Part shown: one piece after another, positions 36,415 to 50,100 of the stretch | How positions within the stretch are numbered: position 1 is the stretch's first letter | Layout: each line of letters opens with the position of its first letter | Source: Fasciolopsis buskii | Lineage: Eukaryota; Platyhelminthes; Trematoda; Plagiorchiida; Fasciolidae | NCBI GenBank assembly: GCA_008360955.1 | Contig: LUCM01004235.1 | Coordinates: 37,566 to 101,565 of the forward strand | Direction of reading: 5' to 3' | Length of the DNA stretch: 64,000 nt | The notes under the pieces: generated by a model | The model's input: the letters and a program-made list of their open reading frames with translations, nothing else | Database searches by the model: none | Told to the model about the DNA's origin: nothing | Program-made: the position numbers and the translations under genes

Positions 36415-38220
36415 ATACACTCCGTTATTAATCTCTCATGGCGTTGGCTGTGCGAAATGAGACTAAAACCATCGGCTGATTACTCTTCTGCCCCCCGCCC
36501 TGCGAACGGCGATGGTGCCAACGTGTGATACTGTATACAACAGATAGATACGCTCCAGGATTATGAATCCTTTTATTTGTTTGATACTTTGTGGCACCAT
36601 CAGCTGTAGGACCAGGATTTCTGTTAACCTTGCACATTTCCTTCTCTTTCTTCTTCGTCATAGATATGTTTGTCGCAATCGCACCCGATGTCCAGCTTTG
36701 CGTTATATTTGTTATTCTCAAGCGGGACAAGCTCATCCCTTACAAGAAGGACTATAACAAGGGGTTTTGTATTTACTACAATGTCAGCACAAAATTCAAA
36801 CTGCACGCACTTTCGGTCTTGAATCTTTACAACATTTCACTTGTTCCCCAGGAGCGAACCTACACAGTTTTTCATGTGGGCAGTTATCATCATATGTCTC
36901 ATCACAAGGTTAAAAGTTAATTTCAATATGCACTTATAGATTACACAGTGGAGCTCAGCAATTCAGCGATCATTTCCAGTCTTTGCTTTCACCTTTCAGC
37001 TGACTTTGCCATGACAACCCGAATCAACTAGCTAGATAAATTTTCAATCATTTTGTTTAATTATTAGTAGACCATGTGAAACTATGAACAAATCGATGGA
37101 TTTTGCCCATTCCAAGGCAACTGACGTTTGAGGCAAAAAACAAGCATTTATCACGGTATTGTTGGGATACATTCGAATTACTGCCCACCATCTATGCTCA
37201 GACAGCAAACGTAATTTTCAAAAGTATTTTTAGCAAGTAATACGCGGTTGATAAGTCAAAACAAGTATTCCACATTTGTGAAAATAATTCCACCGATTAA
37301 CTTGGGCACATCACCGATTGGCTAACAAGGTCATTTGCAGTGATTCATAATCATAACTGATGTCAGCTGCGGTTGGGAGAGGGAGCGGTTGAACGAAGTG
37401 GACGAGCCAAAGATGGAAAAAGAAGGATGTGCATGCTTGTGATCCAGACCTAACTCTGAACCAGATTGGTGAGTGTCAATTGGCCTAATTGATCTCCTTT
37501 GGACAGGTGAGGACTTGACCAAGCAAGCTTTAATGCCTTAACGAAGTCTTTCCTGGCCCGCACATTTGAATGGTTACAAATTCAGCAACTGGAAAGATCC
37601 GACAATTATGCAAACCTGAGTGTGTACTTGAGATTGTTTATATCGGACGGGACTCTTCAGTCACATTCACCGAGTTTGAATCAACAAATAGCACTGGCAA
37701 ATGTCTTGAGTACTCTACGGTTCCGCCAATATGGATGATGATTACGAATCCGTTTGTTCCAGTGCCACAATAAACGGATGAACGAGTATTCACAGAAATA
37801 AACTGCAAAGTCTTGAAGTCCATCCTTGGCTAGTTAACACACAGCCAGTTTGGATGTCAAACGAATTTCGAGCTCCTCAGCACAGGAGGTTTTATCAATA
37901 ACACTTGATAACATCTATCAGTATCAGTCACATTCTGTGATGACGTGATGACATGAATATTAATTCCTGAAAACCACGGTTGCTCGCCACTTGTTGGTTT
38001 TCTGGGTCAGAAAGACATCAATACAACTGGAATGGATTTTTCAATTCATTTTGACTAATCCATTGCTATTCAAACGATGAAACTTAGAGGGTCAGAGCAT
38101 TTTAAATGTTTATAGGAAAGATCTTTACCTAATAAGTTGTACGATGATAACTGAGTGAAAGGCTTAAATGTGATCCTTAAGGTATACTTTATGTACCCAC
38201 TAATGGTGAATGATGTAGCA
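36415..38220. other. Unannotated stretch
   Basis: Opposed ORFs at 36428-36736 (minus) and 36591-36920 (plus), neither with a recognised domain; the GC-rich block CCCCCCGCCCTGCGAACGGC near 36490 may be part of a repeat. A 67-codon plus-strand ORF at 37570-37773 is unassigned. Confidence 0.4.
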
Positions 38221-38295
38221 AACTGAGGTGCGCCTGCTATTTTTGTTATTATCGTTGATTTTGTTGCTGTGGCTATTGCTGTTGCTACTATCACC
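38221..38295. repeat. Imperfect TTG/CTG-type simple repeat
   Basis: Imperfect trinucleotide-like repeats (TTGTTATTATCG, TTGTTGCTGTGG, TTGCTGTTGCTACT) produce hydrophobic low-complexity ORFs on both strands, which are not taken as genes. Confidence 0.6.
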
Positions 38296-38972
38296 CACAT
38301 CGCGATTATCCTTGCGCAGAAATACATGTAAAGCACCTGCTTTATTTCTCAGCGTCGTGTTCCATCAAATCGGGAATTCGCTTTTTGCTTTGTGGTTCAA
38401 TCTTCACCTCACCAACATTTTGACCTTCTTCCGAACTGCAGACGTTGTACAAATAAACTAACTACGCCTATTGTTGGTCATTCGTTGCCAGAACTACTTT
38501 ACTACCTAGAATTCAGATTCTGAGAGCACCACACAAGGTGCGCGACGTTTGGACGAATAACAAAATAAAACCGGTTTAACCGTTTTCGGGATTTTCTTTT
38601 GTCACTTCAATTTGTTGCCAATCCGCTGCCTAAAGATTTGCTAGGTGATGGTGATCCCAACATCAGCCTTCCACTCCCTCAAAAGGAATCTTCATAATAG
38701 TCGAAAATCATTTTGTTGGACTGCAAGATAGTGAATCAATATTTTGCGTCATGCCAACTTATCAGCTGCCCAAACTATTCGTTTCAATTCATTAGATTTG
38801 CACCGTAAAAAGGTAATACACACGCGATGCTTGTTCGCTATTAGATGGTAGCTTCTATCATGCGGTCAGCTCTGCCTCTAGAGATGGATGAAGCCAGTTT
38901 TGTTGTAGTTTTTAGGTTTTTGATCGATAACCGATTTTTTGACCGGGTACTATTTGCCGAATGAAAACTCAC

Positions 38973-39059
38973 CGTCGAAAACCAGGGAGGTGCCGTAGTA
39001 ATAACGCACTGACCCTTTGGATAATCACCGATCGTATTAAACATGTGGTACCTTGGGAT
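38973..39059 (-). CDS. Candidate exon of a PIG-T-like gene (later part)
   Basis: On the minus strand a TTTTCCATTCTAGTTAG acceptor region precedes 29 codons in phase 0 that end at TCGACG|GTGAGT, a perfect donor. The reading MFNTIGDYP...PPWF loosely resembles the conserved N-T-x-x-x-x-P...P-W-[YF] stretch of PIG-T, the GPI-transamidase subunit of the endoplasmic reticulum. The resemblance is short and the name is tentative. The exon lies downstream, on the same strand, of the three exons at 40.9-41.8 kb, in the order expected for PIG-T. Confidence 0.35.
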
Positions 39060-40888
39060 CTAACTAGAATGGAAAACTTGTCAGCGAGGTACTAATCAGT
39101 ACAGCAGAACAACTTCCTGCCAATTAAAATCATCTACCCCGGCATCCTGCACTCTGCCACTTGATCAGCATTTTTGATCTCAAAAACTTATCGAGAAGGA
39201 GGAAAACATGGGCACTGTTTGTAAATATGTTATTTCACACAATCCCCCTCCCTAAAACTAGGAACCCATCGGGCTTTACTAATCCTAATCTGTTTAAAAT
39301 GGTAAACCTATGGATGGGAATTCGCCCCTATTGTCGACTCGTCAATCGACAGTCGCTTCCGTATCCCGCTCGCGCCAACTGTAGAGAGAACAGTCAAATT
39401 TAGCAGACAAACAATCGTTCATTAGACCAAAACAGATCGCTCATACCAGTTTCCTGTGATCAAGGATAATGACCATAGATCAGTCCACTGGTTAATTAGG
39501 CCCGACACTAATAACTGACTTCAGCTTGCGGCATCTATTCCCAGTTTATCAACCATCATAACCACTGGGAAATTGCCGCAGTTAACCTTTGACCAGGATA
39601 ACGGACATGACATGATTCAGCACCCACCATCCTCACATTACCCCACACCATTATTGTCCTGCAGAAAACGCGCAGGAATGCGCGCACACGCATCGCCCTC
39701 CGAGCAGAATTTACAACGAGGTCATATACCTCAGCCGGCTGCGCACCAGTAGTCTTCGAGGTTGAGTCTGATTGCGATCAAAGTGAAGGACAATTGACTA
39801 ACACGCCCATATTTTTAAAAAAGAGGTCTCGATTCATCCCAATGGAGCTTGTTATTCAGATTCCCAGAACCATGTTCCTAACGTAGGTTTTGCACATACG
39901 TATAAACACAAGTATATCAGCATATACGAACAAATTATTAATTCATCGGTTCATTCTGAGTGCGCATTTGCGTCAGAAAAATCATCGCTTGTGCGCTGGT
40001 TGAAATTTTCCTCCAAGTAATTTGACACTGGATACACTTTTGTTCATTTGCTAGTTGGTTTCAAGAAATGGATTATCATGCTCATTAGGATGAGAGAAAT
40101 AGAACTAACTGAAATCTGAGATTCAAAATCTTTTCAGAAGTATTGAAACTGACAGAAATAAGTACACCCATATCCTAGTCACGATCTAATAATCCTTGAG
40201 GCGGAAATGATTTCTTGCGTTCCTTGCAAATGAAACAATTTCCCCGGGAGACCTGTAGTTATCAGGCCCACCTGATGGTGAGTATGCTGCTCTGGAGCGT
40301 AAAGGGATAAGTTTTTTATCGTTCTCACAAGCACATTGTTCCTTGTGCTGTTTTGGATTGGAACCTGTCATCCTAACTGTTCGAATTCTAATCTCACACA
40401 CCACTACCAAACGATTCAAGTGGACGATTTTCTATGGTAAATGTATCCTTGGTTCTAGTCATCAAAGAATTAAAGTACTCGTTGACAAATATGTGACAGC
40501 TAAAACAAAATATTCTGCATTTAAAGTTCGAGATGCAACTCATTAGTCGTTTCCAATCATTGGCCACTCCGTACATGCTTTTCGCCCCTTGATTGCTGAA
40601 TCAATATGCATTATTTTCTGCGACTTGGATTGTCACCATCGTATTTTAATATAACTAATGACATCCCCAGATTGGATGCAACGATCATTTCCTTCGCATG
40701 ATGATACTACTAAAGGTAGTATCGCATTTTTTAGCGTGGGAAACTATAAGAGTGAATTATGAAATCTTGCTTGGTATTGCGGCATGGATAATTGCAAAAT
40801 ATGCGAAAACATTACGGTTAAATCACCAAGTGCTATTTAGTGGCTTAACTGTTAGGGTTCTTCATAATGCCAACCGAAAATCTCATAC
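39060..40888. other. Unresolved stretch inside the candidate minus-strand gene
   Basis: If the exons at 40.9-41.8 kb and 39.0 kb belong to one gene, more exons should lie here, but none could be identified with confidence; the C-E-N-L-T-P-W motif expected in PIG-T was not found. A tRNA-like B-box word (GTTCGAATTC) occurs near 40380. Confidence 0.4.
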
Positions 40889-40971
40889 TTCTTCGCAAGT
40901 TAGCCGGTTATTCCCAGGTATGACTAACGGACTTTGTCTGACGATGAATCCCTCAGCCGTGAATGCATTTC
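40889..40971 (-). CDS. Candidate exon 3 of a PIG-T-like gene
   Basis: Acceptor TTTATCAATGTGTTCACAG and donor GAAGAA|GTATGAG bound two bases plus 27 codons. The first two bases complete the split codon left by the exon at 41101-41266. The reading NAFTAEGFIVRQSPLVIP loosely matches the S-F-T-x-G-F-W...P...P-S-G region of PIG-T, although the conserved Trp residues are absent. The same bases on the plus strand form part of a 101-codon ORF (40698-41003) that has no such context. Confidence 0.35.
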
Positions 40972-41100
40972 CTGTGAACACATTGATAAAAAACGATGGG
41001 TAAAAATAACTTACGATGGGAAAAATAACATATTCAGCATTTCACAAAACGACCGAGTTCAAATGTGAAACACTAGATTGTCAGGTTGCTCCAATTGCAC

Positions 41101-41266
41101 TTAACTGAATCTTCAGTCCAAACCAGTCGCAGATATGTGATTGAGTAAGTCTCGAGAATAACCCCACAGGAGTGAGAAAATCAGAAAAAAGGTAGTCACT
41201 TGACAGTTTCGAAATTAAAATGTGACGAGTTTCCACCGTCTGGAGCAATCCGTTGAAGAAGTACAC
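41101..41266 (-). CDS. Candidate exon 2 of a PIG-T-like gene
   Basis: It follows GGATCTCAG and ends at CAGTTAA|GTGCAA, giving 55 codons plus one base. The start phase fits exon 1 and the end phase fits exon 3. The reading RHILISKLSSDYLFSDF, then LFSRLTQSHICDWFGLKIQL, parallels the E-E-L-x-I-x-P-L-P-S-G...F and Y-x-L-F-P-K-x-L-x-x-x-I-x-x-Y pattern at the N-terminus of mature PIG-T. Identity is low; another ER-lumenal or secreted protein is possible. The donor sequence is weak. Confidence 0.4.
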
Positions 41267-41713
41267 CTGAGATCCACTGACTGCTTTCTGTCACACCTGA
41301 ACAGTGACTAGAGTTCCGGTTTGATGTTCATTGGTGTCCTCGAATTAGCTACAATTTAACTGAAGCAGCTCAACCAGCCGCTCCGACAAACTCCCCGACA
41401 GATTTTACAATTTGTCACCTGTTGAATTAACAGAGGTTGACCAAAAGGCATTTCTAGGTGCATCAGAGAATTGATCAGCCAACTGGTTTCACGCCTACAA
41501 GGTACGGTACGACTGTACAAGTCATGAATATTTCCATTCTTTTCTTCATCCCTACCGTCTTGTGCATTTCTACCGTCTAAATTACGTAAGCTTCAGAGAA
41601 AAAGGGAATTTCAAATCGATTCATTCGTTATTGTATTCCCTCGGGTAAGCAGCTTGCATCAAAAATGACCCGGAGGTTTCCGAAAAATTGTCAGAAAGCA
41701 TTTTCAAACTCAC

Positions 41714-41782
41714 CTTCGTGACGAAAGTTTCAGTAGCAATCAGAATGTTCACAGAAACGCAAAAAATACCGGTCCTCTCCAT
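41714..41782 (-). CDS. Candidate exon 1 with signal peptide (PIG-T-like gene)
   Basis: The ATG at 41782-41780 starts a 23-codon exon ending at ACGAAG|GTGAGT, a perfect donor. It encodes MERTGIFCVSVNILIA and a short tail, which looks like a cleavable signal peptide. It joins in phase 0 to the exon at 41266-41101 through a 447-nt intron. A longer in-frame reading upstream exists (from about 41866), so the start codon is not certain. Confidence 0.4.
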
Positions 41783-44700
41783 TTTGCCGTTTGACAGGCT
41801 CAGTCTTGCGCCACAGAGAGAACCTAACGGGTTTCGCTCACAGAGTGTATAGACAACTTTCTCCAAGATCAGCGAACCGTCTGCACCTCATGCATTAAAA
41901 CACAAGGGCCGTACAAATCTGAATGTTTAATCTCCTTTTCGAGCACTTGATGAATCATTGTTGAGATTTGCATGCCTATACTTGAATCTGATTTTTTGTG
42001 GTCATGAATGACTTCACCAAAGGGGCTTATTTGTTGTCACTTTTTCCCTTCATTGTCATTGAATGGAATTGTTCAGCTATGTCACACTTTCTAATTTCGT
42101 CAGCCCGTCGTTCGCCGTTTTCGTTCCAGATTACTCTGGTCACCTTGTTTGTCACCAGGTGAGTGAAGAGCTTCTGGCTAAACCCAAACCAAATGCAAAT
42201 ATGTTTTGAAACTACGTGGAACTGTTCATTTTTCTAATTTGCAATACAAAGAATTATGACGCTAGTTTCGTGAAGTTAATTCCAAGCAGGATTTCATTCC
42301 ACAATGATCTACTATGGTCAAAGATTAAACCTGCGGGTCAGCATCAGGTAGACACCTTTTTTACAAGGTAAAGATGCAGAACGCGCTGGCCAATTCAAAA
42401 AGCTCGTAAAACTCATCCAAACGGCAAATGTGTTTGAACTATGTGGGATTCACACGACCACAAGCGGACGTAGGCCGTGCAGTTGTACCACACATTTTGA
42501 ACCGTGCACGAAGATGTCTGGACACCGTTCTGGGTGTTCATATATTTATTTACGAAGACATTTGTATTCTTGTCATCGCAAAACGATTTCCCCGTGAAGA
42601 AATAAACATCTCCCAAAATATCTGACGCACATTGAACTAAATAGTATGGGAAATATCTTCTAATTCGAGAAAATCAAACGCACGCATCGATGCATCGATG
42701 CCATTGGCAAACCTAGATGTTCCACCTATTCGTGCCCGCAACTTCGGTCTGGTAGATGTTTCTTGATTCATTTAGAAATCCTCGCTCTGTCAGTCACCTT
42801 GCAAAACGTCAATTGAGGTGATTGCCATAGGCTTAGATAATAACAATGAAATGTCAATGACCCTTAAATAAGTGTCCACACTTCCCCAGAATGTCTTGTA
42901 CAATGCACATGCTACTGCTGGGTAGTTTGCAACCTTACCTAGGTTCAAACTTCAGTCATTCGCCGAAACCAAACTTTGCGGAAAATTTAACCGGCGTTTG
43001 TGGCTTTTGGTTATAAATATATTCAGTTTCCATGTTCCTACCAATATTCAAATCGATACCTGAAATCCGAAAGGATTCTGTTGTGTACTCGACGGATTAC
43101 GTGTTGTATTTACTCTAAATTGTTTAACTGTAAAATTGGTGTTGCCAGTAGGTGTTGTTTTTTCAGCTTTTTGAATTCTGCAGGTGAACTTTCTCGAAGC
43201 GTGTTTACAATCATGAAGTTTTTGTAATATTCATATCCGTTGCTTGTTTCACTGAAAAACAAATAAACGGAAAGGAAAAAACGATATTTGAATTAGGACA
43301 ATAAATTTGATTTTTCGAAAACAATCCCTTAGAATTTGGTATGTCTTCCAACATTCAGAGGAGCTGTGCAAATGAAGTTTGTTCAGAATTGTGAAGGAAA
43401 TGCCTAATCGATTGGGACTTTGGTTGGAACTGACTGAAAGCTGGTCCGTGTCTGTTGCATTCGACGGACGTTTTCCCAAGTTCGTTTTGCCATCATTTTC
43501 AAATCCACTACCCGACTGTGTTTATATCGTGACGTTCAGTTTTTCTGGGATGATAATTCGCAGGGTTACGGAAAATGGGGATGTTGAAGGCAAAATTCCA
43601 GCCTGCTTGGCGCGTGAGGTCGGATGACATTGATGGTCTCCTTGCGAGGAGAACACCCCGTCAGAATGGAGACAGGCTCGTCGCACTGACACCGTTACTC
43701 ATTTCTGAATAGATTTCAGTTTTTTCATCATTTGGTGCTTGGAATCTGCTGTGAAACTCTGATGGCACATCTAGCCTATCCAGCATTAGACAGTTTGTGA
43801 CGTAAATGCTCTAAACCAAATGAGTGAACCTTCTTCCAACTGATGTCCATAAAAGAACTGAGCAAAACGTTCCAAATGTTGGGTGCGAATCGATATGATT
43901 AACATTTTACGGTTATGTAGTGCAGTTAAGAACACCTGGTAATGACCCAATCCCGAAGAACTAATTTTATAAGGGCATTTACGTTTACCAAGCACTAGGG
44001 GTTCAAAGATAAACAAAAAAACAACTGAGAAACAAGGTGTCTAGTTGGACGAATCGTTCAGTTCAGATATCCACTTCTGGGTTGACCCATCAGCATATAA
44101 TTTGCTAATTTCGGATAACACAACAAAGTCGGATTTCGTTGACGAGTTTTTGGACTTGAAAGTCCTAGTGCGATATTTGCTTACCGCCTTTAGTTCCTCA
44201 ACGTTTGATTCACTTTGTAGTTGAGTAAATCGAACTTGATTATCAGAATGGACTACTTGTTTGACAATACCGATTTTCTTTCACATTTTGCCGCAGCTTT
44301 CTCATACTGTTAGTCTTGCTTCAAGCATTTCGGATAAAGGCAGTGTTTGTTCAAGAGACTGAAAACTGTGAATTTTTAGTCTATGGATCGAGTAAAATTC
44401 TCGAAAAATATATACATGAATTCAAATAAAACAAGTTGTTTGGTGATCTGGAAACATGTCCTTACGATCATTTGGTAAACTTGCGAGCAAAGGCAGAACA
44501 GAAGTGTGTCATGAAGAAGCACTACTAAACAAGCCTCTAAACTAAGGGTGTGTGCAGGATCGTGTATGCAAGTTAACCGCCCAACGATGTGGACAGAATT
44601 TCAAATGTAAAGGAAAAATTAAAGGCTTTTCTCTTACCATCCTGATGGAGTGATATTCAGCAAGTATGAGATAGCTTCAAGACCGAGTGACTAAAATCAC

Positions 44701-44839
44701 CGCGCAGCTCAATAGAATTCGTTTGCGGTATTTTCGGTATATAGGTCTAACAGGAGGATGTTCTTTAGTGAATTTTCTAACTCACACGTAATGGAATATA
44801 TCCATTGGTTTTTTGGTCAGTTTTGTAGATTTCCATCTG
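41783..44839. other. Unannotated stretch, upstream side of the candidate gene
   Basis: Only short opposed ORFs were seen. A small tandem of GCATCGAT units occurs near 42686-42700. No promoter element was identified. Confidence 0.45.
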
Positions 44840-44960
44840 GAAGTTCGTGTCTTTGAATCCTCCCAAAGCAGACCAATTTCCTCATTCGGCAGTTTTCAGC
44901 TGGTCCTGTTCATCTTTCTGAGAATAATACAACTTAGGGCCCCACTCAAAAAAGATAAAA
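44840..44960 (+). mobile_element. SINE-like fragment
   Basis: A B-box-like CTTTGAATCCTCCC is followed by GCAGACCAATTTCCTCATTC, GGCAG and CAGCTGGTC in the same order as in the copy at 15955-16095 (TTCGAATCTGCCC, CTTACTCGGCAG, TGCTGGTC). The tail is more diverged. It is probably an older member of the same family. Confidence 0.35.
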
Positions 44961-47043
44961 GGCATCAACATCGATCATTTCTGCGAGCCCGGAATCCTTT
45001 GCGATGTTAAACAACCAACATATAAATATCATTGTATCCGGCTTGGCATTGGCAAACACTTTTCCACACCTAGAAGTGGTGAATACGACTACAGTTGGTT
45101 TCAAGACGATTCTGGAGACAAATAGAGGGAAAAATTCATCTCGAGTTTCACAACTTGAAAGAATTGTTTACCGTTCCTCGAGTGCATATAACAAAGTCCA
45201 TTATTAGCACACTTCATTTTCTGACCCCAGATTATTTACACAACGTCTGTTTTATTCTGGATCTTTGATGATATCAGATCAGTTTGATATCTTGACTCCA
45301 AGTGGACCTACTCCTGTTTCGTACCTAAGGAATCATGCAAAAGCAAGATGAAATCGTAGGTTCACCACAGATGGTTCTGTACGAGGACGAATGGTGGTAA
45401 AAACTGAAATAGAAATTACGAAGCGCTCAAAATGTGCTTTGGAAATTAGCAAAAATTCGTTTCTCTCACATATGGCAAGTTTTTAAATGCGAAGTTTTCT
45501 TTGTCAGCACTTCAAGTGCACACCGATTCACCTTACTGGAGGCTTATTGATTATACCTAGTCACTGTTGCACTCATACATATCACAAATAATTCTGCCGT
45601 GTTTGTATGGACTGGACGTAAAATAACATCATTCGGGATGTGAAATGTAGAATCGGCCGAATAAAACGTGACCAGAAAAGTAATGATGAGCCCGTTTAGC
45701 TCGATCATCCGATGTCGTAAGTGTGCAGGTCGACAAGAGAAGGACAAAATTTTTCTGAATCCGGTTACTATTTTACTTGGATCTGGATAGATGTAAATCC
45801 ACACAAAAGCCTGACAGACAAAACTCTACCTTGGTATCTAATCCTTACAAAGCCATTTCATAACTTTGGTTATAGACATACAATTTTACGCGTGTAGGTC
45901 CAATTTGGAACGATCAGTATCATGGACTCTGTTGACTTTTAATCAGGTAATAAGTAACTTTTGGAAACTTTACTGGAAAATTACGGTTATAAATTCACAA
46001 AGCCTCGCTAAGCAAATTGTTCGGTAAAAGTTGCTCCTCCGAACTTAAGTTGAAGCAAGAGTAAAAAACGGCTAATACTTCACGAGGGAAAAATTCCTGT
46101 TAGCCTTAGCGTAAAATTTGTGCTCAAAACCAACTGATCATGCCTTGTTGAACTAAATGCAGTTGGCGCAACCGGGGAGACAGGCTAGCACTGGCCACAT
46201 CCAATGGAACATAAACATGGAGAATAAGAATCAAACGCTGATTTGGACATTCCACCCTCCCAAATTCACCCCACCCTCAGAAGATGTTCAATGCTCGATA
46301 GAAAACCGTTGGGGTTTTGTACTTAACAGCAAAATCCGAGTGGAATTGCGCTTGGTTAAATTTTGTTTTTGTCTGACCTTTAAATCATTGCCAAGAATTC
46401 TTTGTTTATCCAAAGAGGTGACAATTAAATGAAGCGAATCCCAAATTGTCTCGTGGAATTATGACGAATAAAAAAATTTTTGTTACTGGAAAACGGGAAA
46501 CATTTTTTGGATACGCCATAAAAATTCCCGTGTTTATTCGATTTATTATTTGGATTTTCGAAAAACTTCAGTTTATTGAGCCGTTGTTTGCTCGACAGTG
46601 CTTGATGCACTAAGGCGTGCGAAAAAATTAATTTGGGGAACAATGCGACATCTTAATGAGGTTTGCTAAATCGATCAGAAAATCATGGTATTCTTCCATG
46701 TTGATGAAACGAGCTTCAATTTAACACAAGCAGCTGTATCAGTTGCTTCAGATAGAAGACATTCTAAGTAGTACGGCATGTGTACCTAACTGACTGTGAA
46801 TCGTTTTCGAGATCACAATGGAATTCATACTACTCTACACCTTTCGGCGCCTATATCAGTAGGCATGAAATTCACTCCAAATTCACAAATAGACGGAATC
46901 AGCTGATATCCAATGTTAACTGCGATTTGAATTTGCAATTGCTTAACAAAATGCGATGGATTATGTACACGTTACCCTCTTCCATGTTTTTTTAATCTTT
47001 AATCGTTAACTTTTATGATGAATAAACATTATTTGTAGGAAGT
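44961..47043. other. Unannotated stretch
   Basis: ORFs up to 91 codons (46157-46432), none with a recognised domain or good splice borders. Confidence 0.45.
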
Positions 47044-47142
47044 GAGGCGCGGTCAGCAGTGGACTATAATGTGGATAAAATGAGCATCGCTGGGAGGATT
47101 CGAAACCAGGGAGCTTTATGTCCGCTTAATCAGCTTGGTGGA
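47044..47142 (-). mobile_element. SINE-like tRNA-derived head
   Basis: On the minus strand an A-box-like CTGATTAAGCGGACATAAAG is followed by the B-box-like GGTTTCGAATCC and, further on, CTGCTGACCGCG. The words TAAGCGGA, GGACATAAAG and GACCGCG also occur in the copy at 36240-36414, supporting membership of the same family. Confidence 0.4.
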
Positions 47143-50100
47143 ATCAGTGTTTAAAAGGCTGCATATTATGTTTGAAGGAAAAATGAACATGGGTGGTCTG
47201 CGGACCGCAGTTTTATAATTCAATATTTTATGTGAATTATGCAGTGGACATATGAAATAACAAAAACCTGTTTCGTGCACGAGTGTGGCGAACAAGACGT
47301 GGATCATAAATACCAGGACCCACTCCAACGGCGCCCAGTGGAGACCGGCAATTGTGACTCTGAAACCTGGAGTGGCAGAACCATTAGATCCGGTGTGGCA
47401 ATGAGCACTGCCTAAGGATTCGGGATTCGAACCTCTAACAGATTTGGTAACGGAAACACAATCTAGTGTCTAACGTCGGGCACATTTGATTTTCTCATTT
47501 TTGGCTTTTTCCCCACCTTGTTTTCGGAATCACATGATGTGAAGCACTTCATTCACAGTGTAATATATATCGAATTCCAAGTGGTTCTATAACACTTTCA
47601 AGTACTGGAAGCAGTCAATGAATGAGGGCAATTTGTCAAATCATCTTGTATAGATGCGCCAAGTAAAAAGAATGTCCTACTTCAAGGTATTGTCACTTGA
47701 TGGTGAAGTATATTACCGCGATTTTGGAACCTCGTGGACGATGAAAATCGGACAGGTGAACGCCAATAAACTAGTTGCTTAAATCCATTTCTAGCCTAAT
47801 CTGTTGCGGCATGATACTTCCAACATTTTCACATGTTTTCATCCTTTATTGATTTGTTCCATCGACAAAAGTTTGGTGCTTGATTTTATCACAAGTATCT
47901 GGAATATTCTAACGGGACAAAACTAAGAAGTGCTCGCAAACTCGTCAGGTGCGCATTTTTTTGTCGTATTCCACATTTGGATGATTCGACAGAACCGATT
48001 TGCAAAGTGACAACAAGAGCAGTTTGCACAACAATAGACTGTTTTTTGAATCAGGCCCCACAAATCCAACTTTGGATCTTTTGAAAAAAATTCAACTATA
48101 AACCTGGTTGAGGGAAATCTGGAGCGGTGACCCAAACTGCCGATCGAGCAAACGAGCCAGCCAACCACGAGGACTTCCCTTGGAGGTACAGACACTAGAT
48201 TCTGACAGCTGGATTTTGATAGTGTAAGCGCAAAACATTCACAAAAATGTTCACGTTCGCAAATACCGCGGACCAGTCTTGAATACTCGACGCTAACCTG
48301 TTTCATTATTCCTCAAAACTTCCCCTGGGGTAAAAGCTGATCTAGACTGGAAATTATACCGCGATAAAAAGATCTTGCTGATAACCAAGGACAGCTAACT
48401 ACCAGCAGTACCACAGTCCGTGATTCGAAAATTTTATCATGTGCTTTTACACCTCCATCATACACTGAGGGTAGTTTAACTCTGACTGATATCGTGGATA
48501 CTTCGAATCCAAATGGTCACCGGTCGTAAGGCAAATTTGGCCTAGGCTTGAGGTAATGTTTAATCCGAATGTTTTAGTAAACCTTACCCAAGTAAGAAGA
48601 ATACGTGTCTATCGATAGCATTACATCTGGTATGTTCATACAAAATAGTAATTAGAAAAATTAAGCCAAACAAAAAGACATTTTCCTGCTGGACAGTGGA
48701 GCTACTGTGTAGGAATGTGATTTAACATCAGTCATAGTGACGACTGAATGTGTATCACATTTGAGGGGGTCTAAATTTCGGCAGCAAATGGGTTGGAGAT
48801 GTGCAATCATATCTTTGGGTTTCAGAATTTGCAATTCACTCGGAAACTGGTTCGCTTTAACTGTTTTTTATTTTATATTGTTAACGTTGGCAGTAAACAA
48901 ACACACCGAATACGATGATGAATCTGGCTCGGGCGCGCACATACTCATGCGATTCCGTTTCACAGGATCGGAGTGCACAAAATTCATTAGTTCGGATGCA
49001 TGAAAGGTAATAAATTGTAATTAGCCTGACTGACTGATTTCAATGTCGCCATTCTGAATTAGGAAACCCCATCTAGCGAATCCGTTGAAGCCATGCGCAT
49101 TTTTTAGGTCTCACACTCACCTAGGCCAATTATTTTGCTTGTTTTATTCCACATTCCAAGGTTACAAAAATCTACCCGATATAAAATAGGTTCTACTTCA
49201 CAGGGAATAGATTTATCATGACAGCGCCTTACATCATCCATTGTTGTCCTGTGGAAAACATTTGCTCTGTACGAGAGAAGCAGTGTCGTTTTATGGACAG
49301 GACTTTGATAACCGGAACAACACGAGTAAGACAATAAGCATGTTCGAGGTTTGTACGGCCATTTCTTAGTAAAATTTTTGGTGCCAAACTGCTTTGCATC
49401 AATCACTGCATACGTTTACAAGACGCATTTGTAACCTTCTTGCACCGCGTCTCCAACAGCCTCTGGCCAAAAGTGACCAAACACGCTGACTCATTCTGCG
49501 ATCAAACTTTTCGGAGCAAAGTACATTTGATTTAGGATCTGTCCGATTAATCTTGGAACCTAGTACTTTTTAGTTTGTGTTTTCCTATTCGTAAGAAGCA
49601 ACTGATTTCTGGAATTTTCGCAATGATGAATGTATTCCTATCTATTGATCAGAAAACGAAACACTATGGTAGAATTCACAAAAGACTTTAATATGTGATA
49701 ATTAATGAAAAAGGTGGTTGGCTGCAAAAACCGCGCTTCAATGGGAGTTTTGATTGCTGCCGCCAGCGTAAGGTCTGAACATGTTGATGAAGGCCAGACA
49801 TTTAAAATCCGAGCTATCTATTCATTGGTGCTCAAACAAAACCCACCTACTTTCAGACGATCGTTTAATGTAGCGGCCACTAGAGATGATTCATTTTGCG
49901 CAAGATATAAAACATGGAAATATAATGTTTTGTAAAAGCTTTTTCGATCAAACCTAAAACTTCCACTGTTTTCACCTGGCTGATTATAGTGTGCAACTTA
50001 GTGTATACACGAAATTACTCATTTTCATCAAAATAAGAAACACTCCACTAACCATATTGTAGGAAGCTGAAAACCTGGTTAAACATATAATGTGATCAGC

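Noticed and set aside
36591..36920. 109-codon plus-strand ORF with a hydrophobic N-terminus
   Set aside because: Opposed by a 102-codon minus-strand ORF, no conserved motif, and adjacent to repeat-like GC-rich sequence.
40698..41003. 101-codon plus-strand ORF with a faint acid-amidase-like G-M-x-x-G-L-x-L-x-x-N pattern
   Set aside because: The match is only a few residues. The minus strand here has better splice signals and phase fit with neighbouring exons.
47923..48306. 127-codon minus-strand ORF with a hydrophobic segment
   Set aside because: No homologue, no signal peptide in a sensible position and no supporting splice sites.
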